A stretch of 64,000 bases of DNA, taken from positions 310,546 through 374,545 of the forward strand of contig NZ_LXUK01000012.1 of NCBI RefSeq assembly GCF_013072695.1. Reading direction: 5' to 3'. The notes under the pieces were generated by a model. The model saw only the letters and a list, made by a program, of their open reading frames with translations. It was not told where the DNA came from and searched no databases. Positions 1-8,345 of this stretch are shown one piece after another. This DNA comes from Acinetobacter sp. Ac_5812. GTDB lineage: Bacteria > Pseudomonadota > Gammaproteobacteria > Pseudomonadales > Moraxellaceae. A program made the translations under genes and the position numbers. Positions within the stretch are counted from its first letter, which is position 1. Each line of letters starts with the position of its first letter.

Positions 1-525
1 TTTTTTAGAGGTCCATATATAAGTTAAACGAGCGGTACGGTTATTAATATTTAATAGTGATTTAATCGCGATAGATTTATTCGAATGATCCCAGTAAGAT
101 AAAAATTCTTTACTAAATTCTTCTTTTATATAATTTTCATCATTTTGACATCGTTCTATTAACTCAATTGCGTTTAGAAGACATTGATGAATATTAGCTT
201 CAATTTCAATTGTATTTAAAAGAGGTAAACACAAGAGTCCATTAGGTTCAACATGAGGCCATTTTAAGAAATTATCCGTATCTTTATATGCTATTCGGAT
301 AGGGGAGTAAGGAAAGTATTCATCTAATAAAATATGGAAATTGAATATTTGATTTGAGGTTTGCAAACTTATTGCCCACCCACAAATGAAAATCTTACCT
401 GTGTAAGAAGAAAGTACTTTAGTTGCTAATGTCTTAACGACATTAGCATTAGCCTGTAACCATTTCCACAACAGCGTTTTGGATGAATCAAACGTACTTC
501 CAGAACTTTGAAGCGATTTAAGCAT
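1..525 (-). CDS. Prokaryotic E2-like (ubiquitin-conjugating fold) protein, 3' end beyond window
   Basis: An open frame runs from an ATG at 525 to the window edge (175 codons, no stop). It carries an E2-type active-site stretch: residues 89-100 read WPHVEPNGLLCL, close to the classical E2 HPNxxxxGxICL motif, giving candidate catalytic Cys99 and His91. Upstream, FPYSP at about residues 71-75 fits the conserved loop of bacterial E2 families. The start overlaps the stop of the neighbouring metallo-beta-lactamase gene by 8 bases, so the two are co-translated. Family knowledge: bacterial E2 domains usually stand beside or are fused to E1/ThiF adenylyltransferases, JAB peptidases or CBASS genes. Whether an E1 domain follows here cannot be seen. 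Function as protein conjugation or antiphage defence is inferred. Confidence 0.72.
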   Translation of the reverse strand, partial: MLKSLQSSGSTFDSSKTLLWKWLQANANVVKTLATKVLSSYTGKIFICGWAISLQTSNQIFNFHILLDEYFPYSPIRIAYKDTDNFLKWPHVEPNGLLCLPLLNTIEIEANIHQCLLNAIELIERCQNDENYIKEEFSKEFLSYWDHSNKSIAIKSLLNINNRTARLTYIWTSKK

Positions 526-1702
526 ATCTACGACCACTAGCTTTTTCTGTTTCTCTTGGTGTTACACCTGGTTCTGCACCGAAGAATCCTCCACTTTTCT
601 TAGTACCTAATTGTGGCCCTGTTGAAGTAATTTCTATTGTTAGGACATCTTCTTTACATTCCTCAGCTACACATAGAAATTTTCCATTAACTCCATTTAA
701 AATCTCCTCGTATTCTTCTTTTGCTCGAATACATGGAGGATCATTTTCATCATCTTGTATCGTTTTGCTACTTGCGATAATAAATGCTTGATTCTTAGCT
801 TGTGCTAATGCTTGACGAGCATCTACATCTACCACTGCTTCACGTTTCTTTTCTGACCAACTATCATGCGATAAAGAATGCCATGAACAATGATGAGGAG
901 AAAGTAATACATTGTACTCTAATCTTTCTTTTTTCAATGAGTTACGACGCCAAACTCGTTCCCAATTCTGTACTTCTGCGTCTCCTCCAACTAGAAATAA
1001 ACCAGCTTCATTATTATCGTTTGCTTTTATGCTAAAACGAATAATAGTACTTGATCTATTTTTTCCAGTAAGTTCTTTAGCTTCTTCTTCATTAACTAAA
1101 AGAGGGGCAATTAACCAAGCAGTAAAGGTGTTATCAATAATTCCACAAATTTTTCTAATTTGATCATCTGTTTTAACTAAAATGTCCGAAATATCATTTG
1201 TTTTACCATCTTTATCTTCACCTAAAACTAGAATACGATCACCATCTTTAATTGAAGATTTATTAGTGGTTTGTTTGTAAAGATTAACTCTACGACGTGC
1301 TTCTTTCCACCAAGCATTTGCATCTTCACATAAACCAGTCTCACTAACCTCTTTCTTTCGACGGAAAATAATTGGGGATGACCACATTTCACGAATAATA
1401 ATTTTTTCATTATCATCATTTTTCCAGTCATCTGGTTTGCCTAAATGGAAATGTCTTTCAACACCTCTACAGTGATCCTGATCAGGGTGAGTCAATAAAA
1501 ATGCATCAACATATAGTCGACCTTCTGCATCTCTCTGAAGCTTTTCTTTTAATAAAGTTGCGACATCTACAATGTCTTCTTGATTTTCATCATCTGCAGA
1601 TTTTCGAATGTTTACGTCAATGAGTATAGTCCGCCCACTTTCAAGTGTTACTAATACCATATCCCCGTTATCGACAGGGAAGAAGTCAATTTTAGCTGTC
1701 AT
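518..1702 (-). CDS. MBL-fold metallohydrolase of ComEC/Rec2-like type
   Basis: A 394-residue protein with a metallo-beta-lactamase fold. The metal motif is at residues 72-77 (HPDQDH), the HxDxDH form typical of ComEC-like hydrolases. A second region near residues 240-275 (GGDAE, then LSPHHCSWHS) supplies further ligands. There is no signal peptide, so it should be cytosolic. It lies upstream of and overlaps the E2-like gene, so the pair forms one operon. Stand-alone MBL proteins of this type are known beside bacterial ubiquitin-like conjugation genes; a role in processing a conjugate or nucleotide is only a guess. The approximately 330 bases upstream are very AT-rich and could hold its promoter. 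Confidence 0.75.
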   Translation of the reverse strand: MTAKIDFFPVDNGDMVLVTLESGRTILIDVNIRKSADDENQEDIVDVATLLKEKLQRDAEGRLYVDAFLLTHPDQDHCRGVERHFHLGKPDDWKNDDNEKIIIREMWSSPIIFRRKKEVSETGLCEDANAWWKEARRRVNLYKQTTNKSSIKDGDRILVLGEDKDGKTNDISDILVKTDDQIRKICGIIDNTFTAWLIAPLLVNEEEAKELTGKNRSSTIIRFSIKANDNNEAGLFLVGGDAEVQNWERVWRRNSLKKERLEYNVLLSPHHCSWHSLSHDSWSEKKREAVVDVDARQALAQAKNQAFIIASSKTIQDDENDPPCIRAKEEYEEILNGVNGKFLCVAEECKEDVLTIEITSTGPQLGTKKSGGFFGAEPGVTPRETEKASGRRYA

Positions 1703-2016
1703 GAGTTAAGTCACATTACTTAATTAATATTTAGTTTGTTTCACAAGTTTCAATAAATTTTATTTCTTGCTTAAAAAATGATTTGGAGGTTTTTATTTTT
1801 ATTTCAAGGCCTTAATTGAAAATATAAATTTAAATATTATTAATTAAATTTAATCATTGTTATTAATTTTTTTAAATATATAGGTGGGCTTGTTTTGATT
1901 TAATTTATAGGAATTCTTATTAAGGGGGTATAAATGGCCATATTTTAATAACCTCTAAACCAATTTTTATATAAATTTGTATTAACTTAAAATCTTAATT
2001 GATCACGATAGTTGGC
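1703..2016. other. AT-rich non-coding stretch upstream of the MBL gene
   Basis: No convincing gene on either strand. It probably contains the promoter of the leftward MBL/E2 pair. Its right end abuts the integrase remnant. Confidence 0.5.
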
Positions 2017-2229
2017 TCAAGCCTGCATCATTTCAATACGTTTATTTAAGTGTTTGGTACGATTGTAGAATTTTCTGTGCATATCTCTGACGTGATGAGC
2101 TAGTTGCTACTCAATCTACGCCATAGGGTATTGAAATAGTCCAAGCTAATGCTTTGAAATTATGTCCGCATGCTTATTTTATGTATAGCCTTAGCGATGT
2201 AATGCCTGATTAACTGTATTCTCTGACAT
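2017..2229 (-). pseudogene. Decayed P4-type tyrosine integrase, C-terminal remnant
   Basis: Read on the minus strand from an ATG at 2229, the frame gives SENTVNQALHR, several stops, then QLAHHVRDMHRKFYNRTKHL and IEMMQ before a stop at 2017. This follows the C-terminal part of P4-family integrases (SENTVNQALRRMGY ... EHQLAHAVRD ... AYNRTAHL ... RRKMMQ). Multiple stop codons and loss of the GHGFR core show it is dead. It marks an old integration end between the E2/MBL pair and the helicase cassette. Assignment rests on motif recall. Confidence 0.7.
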
Positions 2230-2260
2230 TGGGCGTTATCATGAGGTGAGGGAGAGGAAA

Positions 2261-2462
2261 CATCTTGATGAAGAGCTACGAGCCAAAGTATCAAATCAAA
2301 ACCAAAAGCTAAGAATTATTCTTGTCCGCATGATCTTCAATAATCATGGGCTGAATATAAAGGCAAATTGCAATTTTATTTGACTGTCAAATAGATCGAC
2401 TATTCCCCTTAGGAAACATAAAAACCAGCTAACAACTTGGACATAACGAAGTTGAGCAACAC
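2261..2462 (+). pseudogene. Remnant of the Cys-rich metal-binding phage-type gene (middle part)
   Basis: The translated fragments HLDEELRAK, NQKLRIILVRMIFNN and QLGHNEVEQH match, in order, HPLDEQLRAK, NQKLRTIPVRMIFND and RLGQNGIEQH of the intact gene at 35973-36869. Internal stops and shifts show decay. The C-terminal end of the same kind of gene appears separately at 7125-7190, so the helicase/exonuclease VII cassette lies between two pieces of one gene type. Confidence 0.75.
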
Positions 2463-2600
2463 ACTGATTTAACAGTAGATATTATTTCATCAAATCCTGA
2501 ATATCTAGGTTCTAGAAGTAATTTTATAATATTAAAAGAAATATGTGATCTAAAAGCTACAAACCCTAAAATTCAAGAAATATTAGATAGAACATATTGA
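2436..2600 (+). pseudogene. Open C-terminal tail of unknown protein fused to the remnant
   Basis: After an in-frame TAA at 2430 the frame stays open for 54 codons to TGA at 2598-2600. Its first ten residues belong to the decayed Cys-rich gene; the rest (from DLTVDIISSN to ILDRTY) does not resemble that gene. It looks like the tail of another protein joined by deletion. I do not recognise it, and no start signal is evident. Confidence 0.35.
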
Positions 2601-2736
2601 TCAGTTTATTCAAGGACTTTAGAGTAAGTGAAACAAGTGGATTTAAATATTATTAATTTGTAATATCTTTTATATTTCCTTTCAAACAACTGTCTGAATA
2701 GTTGAATAGCCATCAATTTTCTCAGCATAAATATGG

Positions 2737-5472
2737 TTAACGTTGTTTTAAATTTCTTTTATAGTCACAATTTGGATAACGGTTACAAGCCATAAAGTCA
2801 CCATATGGCCCTGTTCTTTTCCACATACGTCCCTGATTACATTTCGGGCATCGCCATTTTTCTGGAATATCATGGTTAATGGACGTATTTTCATCTTGAG
2901 GTATATGAATAAATTCCTTGATGCTTGAGTCTTTGGTAATTTCCTCTAGGAATACTGAATTACGTTCACCAATAAGAAAGACTTTCTCTTTTGCCCGAGT
3001 CAATGCAACATAGAACAGACGGCGTTCTTCAGCATAGGCATGTGTTTCTGGTTGTGGCAAGACTAAGTTGATAAGAGGGTCATCTTCTTTTTCAGAAGGG
3101 AATGCACTACTGCCAGTATTTAAACCTAAAAGAATCACATAGTCTGCCTGTAGGCCTTTGGATGAGTGGATGGTTTTAAACTCAATGCTGCAATTTCTAA
3201 GAAAGGGTTGAATACTGTCTAGATTTGGTTTGTGATGTCTGTAGCGACCTAAAATATAAATGGATTTCTTTTTCCCTGAACCTGAATTGGCATTATTAAT
3301 TTCCATAATGGTTTTCATCAGGTACTCATTAATTTCCTGAGTCTTAGTTAAAAAGCTTATCTCAACCACTTTACTAATGGTCTTATCAACAGCATTGACG
3401 ACTTTTTGAAGCTGGGACTTATTTTTTTGGATAAAGCCACTGGCGACATTCGCAATGCCCTGATTGGAACGGAATGTCTGGGTAAGCTGTGTCTGCTTGG
3501 TATAGCCAAAGACCTTTTCAAATTGAGTAAAAATACTGATGTCTGAGCCTGCAAAGCGGTATATGGCTTGCCAGTCGTCCCCAACACAAAAAAGTTTAGC
3601 TTCAGGCATCTGATTCAGTAAGGATAAAATGAGTCTGGCCCTAGCTTGTGAAGTATCTTGAAACTCATCCACGATAATAAGCTTGAAAGGGCTTTTATAT
3701 CTATTTTCATTGATTAATTGGGCAGACTCAATCAGCAGGTCATCAAAGTCATGTTCTTTACTGGTTTTTAATAATTGATCATAGCGCTGGTAAACCTTAG
3801 AAAATAGCTGTAAAAAAAGACTCTCTCGTTGGCTAAGTGATGGTTTGGCTAATAGACTAGCAATATTTGCTTGATTAGATTTGTAATGACTTAAAAAACT
3901 GACATAAAGTTCATTAGTATCATATTCATAGATGGACTGTGCTTTAACGTTGATCTCGGCAAGACTACGCGGCTTAAAAATTTGTCCTCTTGATTTAAGC
4001 TCTTTTTCCAACTTCTGAAAGATGGAACCTGTAATAAACTCATGAAAGGTGGTAGTAATTAAATCCGACTTATATTGTTGATGGATTCCTGATTTCCATT
4101 TCATGTCTTCCAGATACTTTTGCCCAAAATGCGCAGGCGGTTTGCCATGCTGGTCTACAGCATAGTGTTCTAGATATAGGTTGATTTCAGGTAGGTAAAA
4201 GTCAGGCTTGTATTGGCGGTGGTGTTCATTCGCTGTGTCATGCTCGTAGTTTCTTTCGTACTGATAGGGAACCCCCTGACTGTATAACCAGTTTGCTATC
4301 GCTTTTTCACCATGTGATTTAACGATTTCTCCCTGATAAGTTTCAAAACCATCCTTGAACCTGTCAAATGAACGTCTGCGAGCCTTTTCCCATTCACTTT
4401 GAGTTTTAAATGCAAATGGTGATAAGGGAGGTCTTAGGTAGGCCGTTTTAAATAAAAGATATTTTGCCTGAAAGTCTGGATCTGTTTCGATCAGTTGTTG
4501 AATAATCTTATTCAACAGGGACTGCGGTTTTCCTGCATCATTGGAAACAGAGGGGCTTTTTCCAGTGGCCTTACCAATCACCTTTACGCCAAACTTATGG
4601 AAATTAAGTGCTTCAACACGAGTATTAAACTGGGCGAGAATGTCTTTTAATCGAAAGTTAATACGTTCACTGAGTTCCTCACCTGCATTTTTATTAAATG
4701 CGAGAACCAGAATCTCTTCAGGTTTGTAGAGTCCAGTTAAGAGGGCATAGCCCACCTTTCCAACAATCGTGGATGTTTTGCCTGAACCAGCCGCAGCAAC
4801 CAATAGGTTACGGTCTTCAAAGATAATTGAGGAAATACGCTGTTCATCGGTTAGAGGCGTACTCTCTACCTGATCAAAGAACTGCTTAAATACCTTTAAC
4901 TCACTTTCAACAAAACGCTTATTCTTTGCATCGATGGCATAGTTTGCTTCAACTGGCAATTCAATAAACTGTCGCAATTGCTCAAACAGGTTCTGTAGAG
5001 GCGGTTCAAATGCAAAAGAACTATCCCTTTGAATCAGGCTGTTAAATTGTTCAATAGAGACTTTTGATCTTTGTGATAAATCTGACCTAAACAGCTTGCT
5101 GAGGCGATGGGAGAGGTAAATGTTTTGCTGGATAAATTTGTGATATTCCAGTAAGTACGGTTTTAAGGTTTCTTTGATCTTTTCAGCGTTTCTTTTATTT
5201 CTCAGGAATTCCGCGTCATTACGGATTTCAGCTTGAAACTGTTCAGCCTGTGTATTGAACATACCCTTGAACTGAAAGTTTTGATCAATGGTCTTGAGCA
5301 TTAAAGATGACCATATCCAGCCTTTCTGGATATGCGTTTCCAGTACCTGTTCAGGATTGAGCTTTACGGTTCTGGTATCCAGTTCAAGTACCAGCTCAGG
5401 AAATGTATAGCTGAGTCGCCATTTGCTGGAACCTGCAAAAATGAAACTGAGTAAACTTGGTCGGATATTCAT
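2737..5472 (-). CDS. UvrD/Rep superfamily DNA helicase, helicase IV-like, with nuclease-like insert and zinc finger
   Basis: A 911-residue superfamily 1 helicase. The N-terminal 200 residues resemble the HelD N-terminal region. Walker A (AGSGKTST) is at about 228-235, Walker B (VDEFQDTSQ) at 601-609, followed by GDDWQAIYRFAGSD and a C-terminal VALTRAKEKV motif. An insert at about 385-465 carries YKPDFYLPEINLYLEH and DMKWK, resembling a PD-(D/E)XK nuclease core. The last 37 residues hold a four-cysteine topoisomerase-type zinc finger (C875, C878, C896, C902). It is longer than E. coli helicase IV (684 residues). Exonuclease VII genes lie just upstream on the same strand with a 93-base gap, so joint action in DNA repair, recombination or defence is plausible. 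A start ATG at 5472 follows an AT-rich leader. Confidence 0.85.
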   Translation of the reverse strand: MNIRPSLLSFIFAGSSKWRLSYTFPELVLELDTRTVKLNPEQVLETHIQKGWIWSSLMLKTIDQNFQFKGMFNTQAEQFQAEIRNDAEFLRNKRNAEKIKETLKPYLLEYHKFIQQNIYLSHRLSKLFRSDLSQRSKVSIEQFNSLIQRDSSFAFEPPLQNLFEQLRQFIELPVEANYAIDAKNKRFVESELKVFKQFFDQVESTPLTDEQRISSIIFEDRNLLVAAAGSGKTSTIVGKVGYALLTGLYKPEEILVLAFNKNAGEELSERINFRLKDILAQFNTRVEALNFHKFGVKVIGKATGKSPSVSNDAGKPQSLLNKIIQQLIETDPDFQAKYLLFKTAYLRPPLSPFAFKTQSEWEKARRRSFDRFKDGFETYQGEIVKSHGEKAIANWLYSQGVPYQYERNYEHDTANEHHRQYKPDFYLPEINLYLEHYAVDQHGKPPAHFGQKYLEDMKWKSGIHQQYKSDLITTTFHEFITGSIFQKLEKELKSRGQIFKPRSLAEINVKAQSIYEYDTNELYVSFLSHYKSNQANIASLLAKPSLSQRESLFLQLFSKVYQRYDQLLKTSKEHDFDDLLIESAQLINENRYKSPFKLIIVDEFQDTSQARARLILSLLNQMPEAKLFCVGDDWQAIYRFAGSDISIFTQFEKVFGYTKQTQLTQTFRSNQGIANVASGFIQKNKSQLQKVVNAVDKTISKVVEISFLTKTQEINEYLMKTIMEINNANSGSGKKKSIYILGRYRHHKPNLDSIQPFLRNCSIEFKTIHSSKGLQADYVILLGLNTGSSAFPSEKEDDPLINLVLPQPETHAYAEERRLFYVALTRAKEKVFLIGERNSVFLEEITKDSSIKEFIHIPQDENTSINHDIPEKWRCPKCNQGRMWKRTGPYGDFMACNRYPNCDYKRNLKQR

Positions 5473-5565
5473 ATTGCCCTAAAATGTTTTTTTAATAATT
5501 GAAGATTTATAAGTGGTTATAAAGTTTACAGAAATTTTAGCTAATTGTTTTTATTTCTTTCACAA

Positions 5566-5760
5566 CTACTCCTTGAATGTTTCATTTAATGCTTGCTGTA
5601 CAGCATCCACGCGTGACTTACATGCCTTGTAAGCAGTCATTGACTCTTCCACAATCTTCATTAGGTTGTCGATGTCTGGTTCTTCCTGAGATTCCAGTAG
5701 GGCAGCATTCTTTTTTAACAGTTCATAACCCTCTTTAAAGCTTAACTCATTTTTACTCAT
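5566..5760 (-). CDS. xseB: Exodeoxyribonuclease VII small subunit
   Basis: A 64-residue helical protein. The N-terminal SFKEGYELLKKNAALLES and the later IVEESMTAYKACKSRVDAV fit the XseB family, which forms long helical bundles bound to XseA and makes exonuclease VII active. Its ATG at 5760 overlaps the 3' end of xseA by 8 bases, so translation is probably coupled. Size is slightly short for the family (about 70-80 residues). The helicase gene follows 93 bases downstream. Confidence 0.85.
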   Translation of the reverse strand: MSKNELSFKEGYELLKKNAALLESQEEPDIDNLMKIVEESMTAYKACKSRVDAVQQALNETFKE

Positions 5761-7012
5761 GATTTGTTACCTCACTTACACTGGCATGAATATAGCCATC
5801 CTGCATCTCAATTGAAACAGTTGAACCGACCTGTTGTACAGAGCGAATAGCTTTATTTTGACTCCGTACAATAGCATAGCCCTTAGCAAGCACATTCTTT
5901 GGATTCTGCAATAAAGTTTCACGCACTAAGGACTCAATCTGAGTGGAGGCAAGCTTAAGCTGCTGCTGGGAAAAATATTGTGTTGTTGACTTAACCAAAT
6001 CAAGATTTCTATTAGCTGTATTAATCTGATTCTGGGCATGAGTCTTGATGGTATTCATCAACTGATCATTTTGGCCCTGATATGCTGTGATTTGATGCTG
6101 TGACAGCAGTTTGATAGTTTGCAGGTAACCCATCACATCCTGAGAACGTTCTGAAATCACATTGCGAATACCTGTAATCACTTTACTTGGTGTATCAAAA
6201 GAACGATGGGCGATTTCATCCAGAATGGTTCGATCTTTTTCATGACCTATGCCCACCCAAATCGGCACTTTTCGTTTGCAGAGCAGGGCGGCAAGATCAT
6301 AGTCATTTAAATAAGCTAAATCATTTACGGCACCACCACCACGAATGATCACAATGAGGTCAGGTGGAATAGCATAATCTTTAGCCCACTGGCGAAGTCC
6401 TGAACTTAAAGACTCCATAATGCTGTTTGCCGCAGTATTACCCTGAAATGTGGCTGTACAGTAAACAAAGTGGCAAACACCAGCTTTATTTAAGGCATCA
6501 GCATCTTTCCTAAAGTCACCCAATCCAGCAGCATTTTCTGGTGCAATCACTAGAACATTTTCAATATCAAAAGGAGCAGAAAGTGACTTGTTCAGATTCA
6601 CCAAACCCTCGGTGCTTAGGCGGGAAAGAATCTGTTGATAGCGTTTGGCGATATCACCCAGCGTAAAGCTGGAGTCGATGTCCTCAATGTTGACTGAAAA
6701 GCCATATTGGGGATCAAAACGGGCTTTAATCCTAATCAGTACGTTTAAGTCTTTTGAAAGCTCAATGCCACTTTCACGCTCAAACTTAAGTACAATTTTT
6801 ACGGCAGTGGATTTCCAGATCGTTGCTTTACAGCTTGCAATGACTTTATCTGTATCCTCTTCCTTTTCAGCCAACTCAAGGTAGTAGTGTCCGCCCTTGA
6901 TACTAAGGTTTCGTATCTCAGCTTTTACCCAAACAGGTTCATCAAATGACAGGCGAATGATTTCCTGTACGGTTGATAAATAGTCACTTAGGGAAAATTG
7001 AGGTTCAGACAT
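5753..7012 (-). CDS. xseA: Exodeoxyribonuclease VII large subunit
   Basis: About 419 residues from the ATG at 7012; an upstream TTG at 7024 would add four residues, but there is no clear ribosome-binding site for either. The N-terminal OB-fold (VWVKAEIRNLSIKGGHYYLELAE) binds single-stranded DNA. The catalytic region includes IIRGGGAVNDLAYLND and WVGIGHEKDRTILDEIAH, which hold the conserved Arg, His and Asp of XseA. A coiled C-terminal half binds XseB. Exonuclease VII degrades single-stranded DNA from both ends to oligonucleotides. Placement on a mobile island next to a helicase suggests a second, island-borne copy rather than the housekeeping gene; this cannot be confirmed without the rest of the genome. 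Confidence 0.88.
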   Translation of the reverse strand: MSEPQFSLSDYLSTVQEIIRLSFDEPVWVKAEIRNLSIKGGHYYLELAEKEEDTDKVIASCKATIWKSTAVKIVLKFERESGIELSKDLNVLIRIKARFDPQYGFSVNIEDIDSSFTLGDIAKRYQQILSRLSTEGLVNLNKSLSAPFDIENVLVIAPENAAGLGDFRKDADALNKAGVCHFVYCTATFQGNTAANSIMESLSSGLRQWAKDYAIPPDLIVIIRGGGAVNDLAYLNDYDLAALLCKRKVPIWVGIGHEKDRTILDEIAHRSFDTPSKVITGIRNVISERSQDVMGYLQTIKLLSQHQITAYQGQNDQLMNTIKTHAQNQINTANRNLDLVKSTTQYFSQQQLKLASTQIESLVRETLLQNPKNVLAKGYAIVRSQNKAIRSVQQVGSTVSIEMQDGYIHASVSEVTNHE

Positions 7013-7124
7013 TATATAAGTCAAAAGAGCTGATGGTTTTATAGTATCAAAGTGAAAAGAACTTGAATATTGTGCTAAGAGGTTTTTAAAGAGATGAATC
7101 CAAATCAGAGTAGTAAAGCATTCC

Positions 7125-7190
7125 GATGATTTGACTCATGTTCAGGATATACAGAAAGGCTTGTAGCAGTCGGTGCAGGCTTTGAATTGA
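7125..7190 (+). pseudogene. C-terminal remnant of the Cys-rich metal-binding phage-type gene
   Basis: The frame reads DDLTHVQDIQKGL, a TAG, then QSVQALN and a stop. The intact gene ends HDLPHVQDIQKGLQGSVQALN (36809-36869). The match extends to the stop codon, so this is the 3' end of a dead relative. With the fragment at 2261-2462 it brackets the helicase-xseAB block. Confidence 0.8.
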
Positions 7191-7324
7191 TAGTAGCTAA
7201 ATACATGAGCAAAGTTATAATTCAGATTTAAGCGACACTCAATGTCTCTAAATCTTAACTAGGAAGACTTTTTATTTAATTTAATGGTAGTGTTGGGTAA
7301 TCCAATCATAGCGAGCTAAATACA

Positions 7325-7687
7325 ATGAAAAGGGATTGGGATGTAATTCGTAGTCTGCTTATAGAGATAGAAGCGTTAACTTATTCAGATAGCTTTGATA
7401 TCGATACTCATGCAATTGATAATCCGCAAGAAAAAATAAGATTAGAAATGGCAGACTTGTTACTCGCTAAAGGATTCTTTACTGGAGAACGGGTACCATA
7501 TCTTGATGGTGGATTAGGTCTATATAGCTTACAGCTTACTTGGGATGGACATGAATTATTAGATACGCTTAGGGATCAGAATGTTTGGAATCGTATTAAA
7601 GAGATTTCTAAAGAAAAAGGTGTAGATATAACTTTTGAGTCTATTAAGGTCATGCTTGGTTTGGCTTTAACGAGTTTGTTAACTTAG
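7325..7687 (+). CDS. DUF2513 family protein
   Basis: A 120-residue protein with the DUF2513 signature: MKRDWDVIRSLLIEIE at the start and LTWDGHELLDTLRDQNVWNRIKE in the second half, followed by a hydrophobic tail. The N-terminal and middle portions look like a small winged-helix fold, as in other phage and island proteins of this family, whose function is unknown. It is transcribed alone; 130 bases of AT-rich DNA precede it. A full-length, intact gene among debris suggests it is still selected. Confidence 0.8.
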   Translation: MKRDWDVIRSLLIEIEALTYSDSFDIDTHAIDNPQEKIRLEMADLLLAKGFFTGERVPYLDGGLGLYSLQLTWDGHELLDTLRDQNVWNRIKEISKEKGVDITFESIKVMLGLALTSLLT

Positions 7688-7699
7688 AGCATTTTTAGC

Positions 7700-7885
7700 A
7701 AACAGATATATGGATTTTTGTATATATTAAAATTCGTATATAAAGGTGTTGTAAAATCTCAAAAGAGCTTAATTTGATGACAACTTCATCAAAAGGTGGA
7801 GCTAGTTTTTCTATATTGTTTTTTCATCAAGTTACTTAAAGCGTTAGGCCAGCGTTTCTTTATTTCGGATTTGCTTACTTAACAG
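7700..7885 (+). pseudogene. Scar of an ars operon: arsC promoter and start joined to post-trxB sequence
   Basis: Bases 7724-7789 match the promoter, operator and first codons of arsC at 58479-58545 (shared TCAAAAGAGCTTAA, then ATG, then CAACTTCATCAAA). The sequence then jumps to a segment matching 62597-62680, just past trxB (GGTGGAGYTAG, TTTCTATATTGTTTTTT, CCAGCGTTTCT, TATTTCGGATT). The whole operon between these points is missing. The ArsR-type operator is retained at 7724-7741. This is a deletion footprint of a second, diverged arsenic operon. Confidence 0.8.
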
Positions 7886-7896
7886 GGTAAGCATAA

Positions 7897-8034
7897 TCTA
7901 CGGATAACGTATCGCGTTTGACTGATGAGTTGAATGTGACATTCGGTTCAGATTTTAGTGTAGCTGAACAATTGTTCTTTGATCTGGTTGACCTAGCCGC
8001 TATCGAAAATGAAGAAATTGTGTGTGAGGAGTAA
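7897..8034 (+). pseudogene. C-terminal fragment, possibly of a type I restriction R subunit
   Basis: A 43-residue open tail reads RLTDELNVTFGSDFSVAEQLFFDLVD and ends EEIVCEE before TAA at 8032-8034. The pattern LNxxFGxxFxxAxxLFFD resembles a region of HsdR proteins. No start codon or upstream part is present. The assignment is a tentative recollection of the motif. Confidence 0.35.
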
Positions 8035-8345
8035 ATGCAAACTCTTTATATCGCTTCATTGAGTACTTATCTGGAGAGTTAATAGACTTGTTTCTTACCT
8101 GAATTGTAGGGAATGAGGAAACCTGTGATAAGGTCATGAGTATGGAAAAATTGCGTAAAAAGTTGCTAAGTGATTAGCGAAGCAAATTTATACACGGACG
8201 GAAAAAAGAAGGCTTTAAAATATTTCTAATAAAAATTTCACGTCAAATTGTACCGTTCTGTTGTGAGTATTTATAGACAGAATTGCACAGTTAATTTATG
8301 TTAGCATAAGACAAGGTCAAATGGGCATATAGAGGAGGGAATGTA

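Larger units (their letters stand above)
7688..8345. other. 658-bp gap made of gene scars
   Basis: No intact gene. It holds, in order, an arsenic-operon scar (7700-7885), the tail of a lost large protein (7897-8034), and about 300 bases with no recognisable content. A strong AGGAGGG ribosome-binding site for the next gene lies at 8333-8339. Confidence 0.6.

Noticed and set aside
1..1702. Complete CBASS or Bil operon
   Set aside because: Only an MBL and part of an E2-like gene are in the window; no E1, cyclase or JAB gene can be shown.
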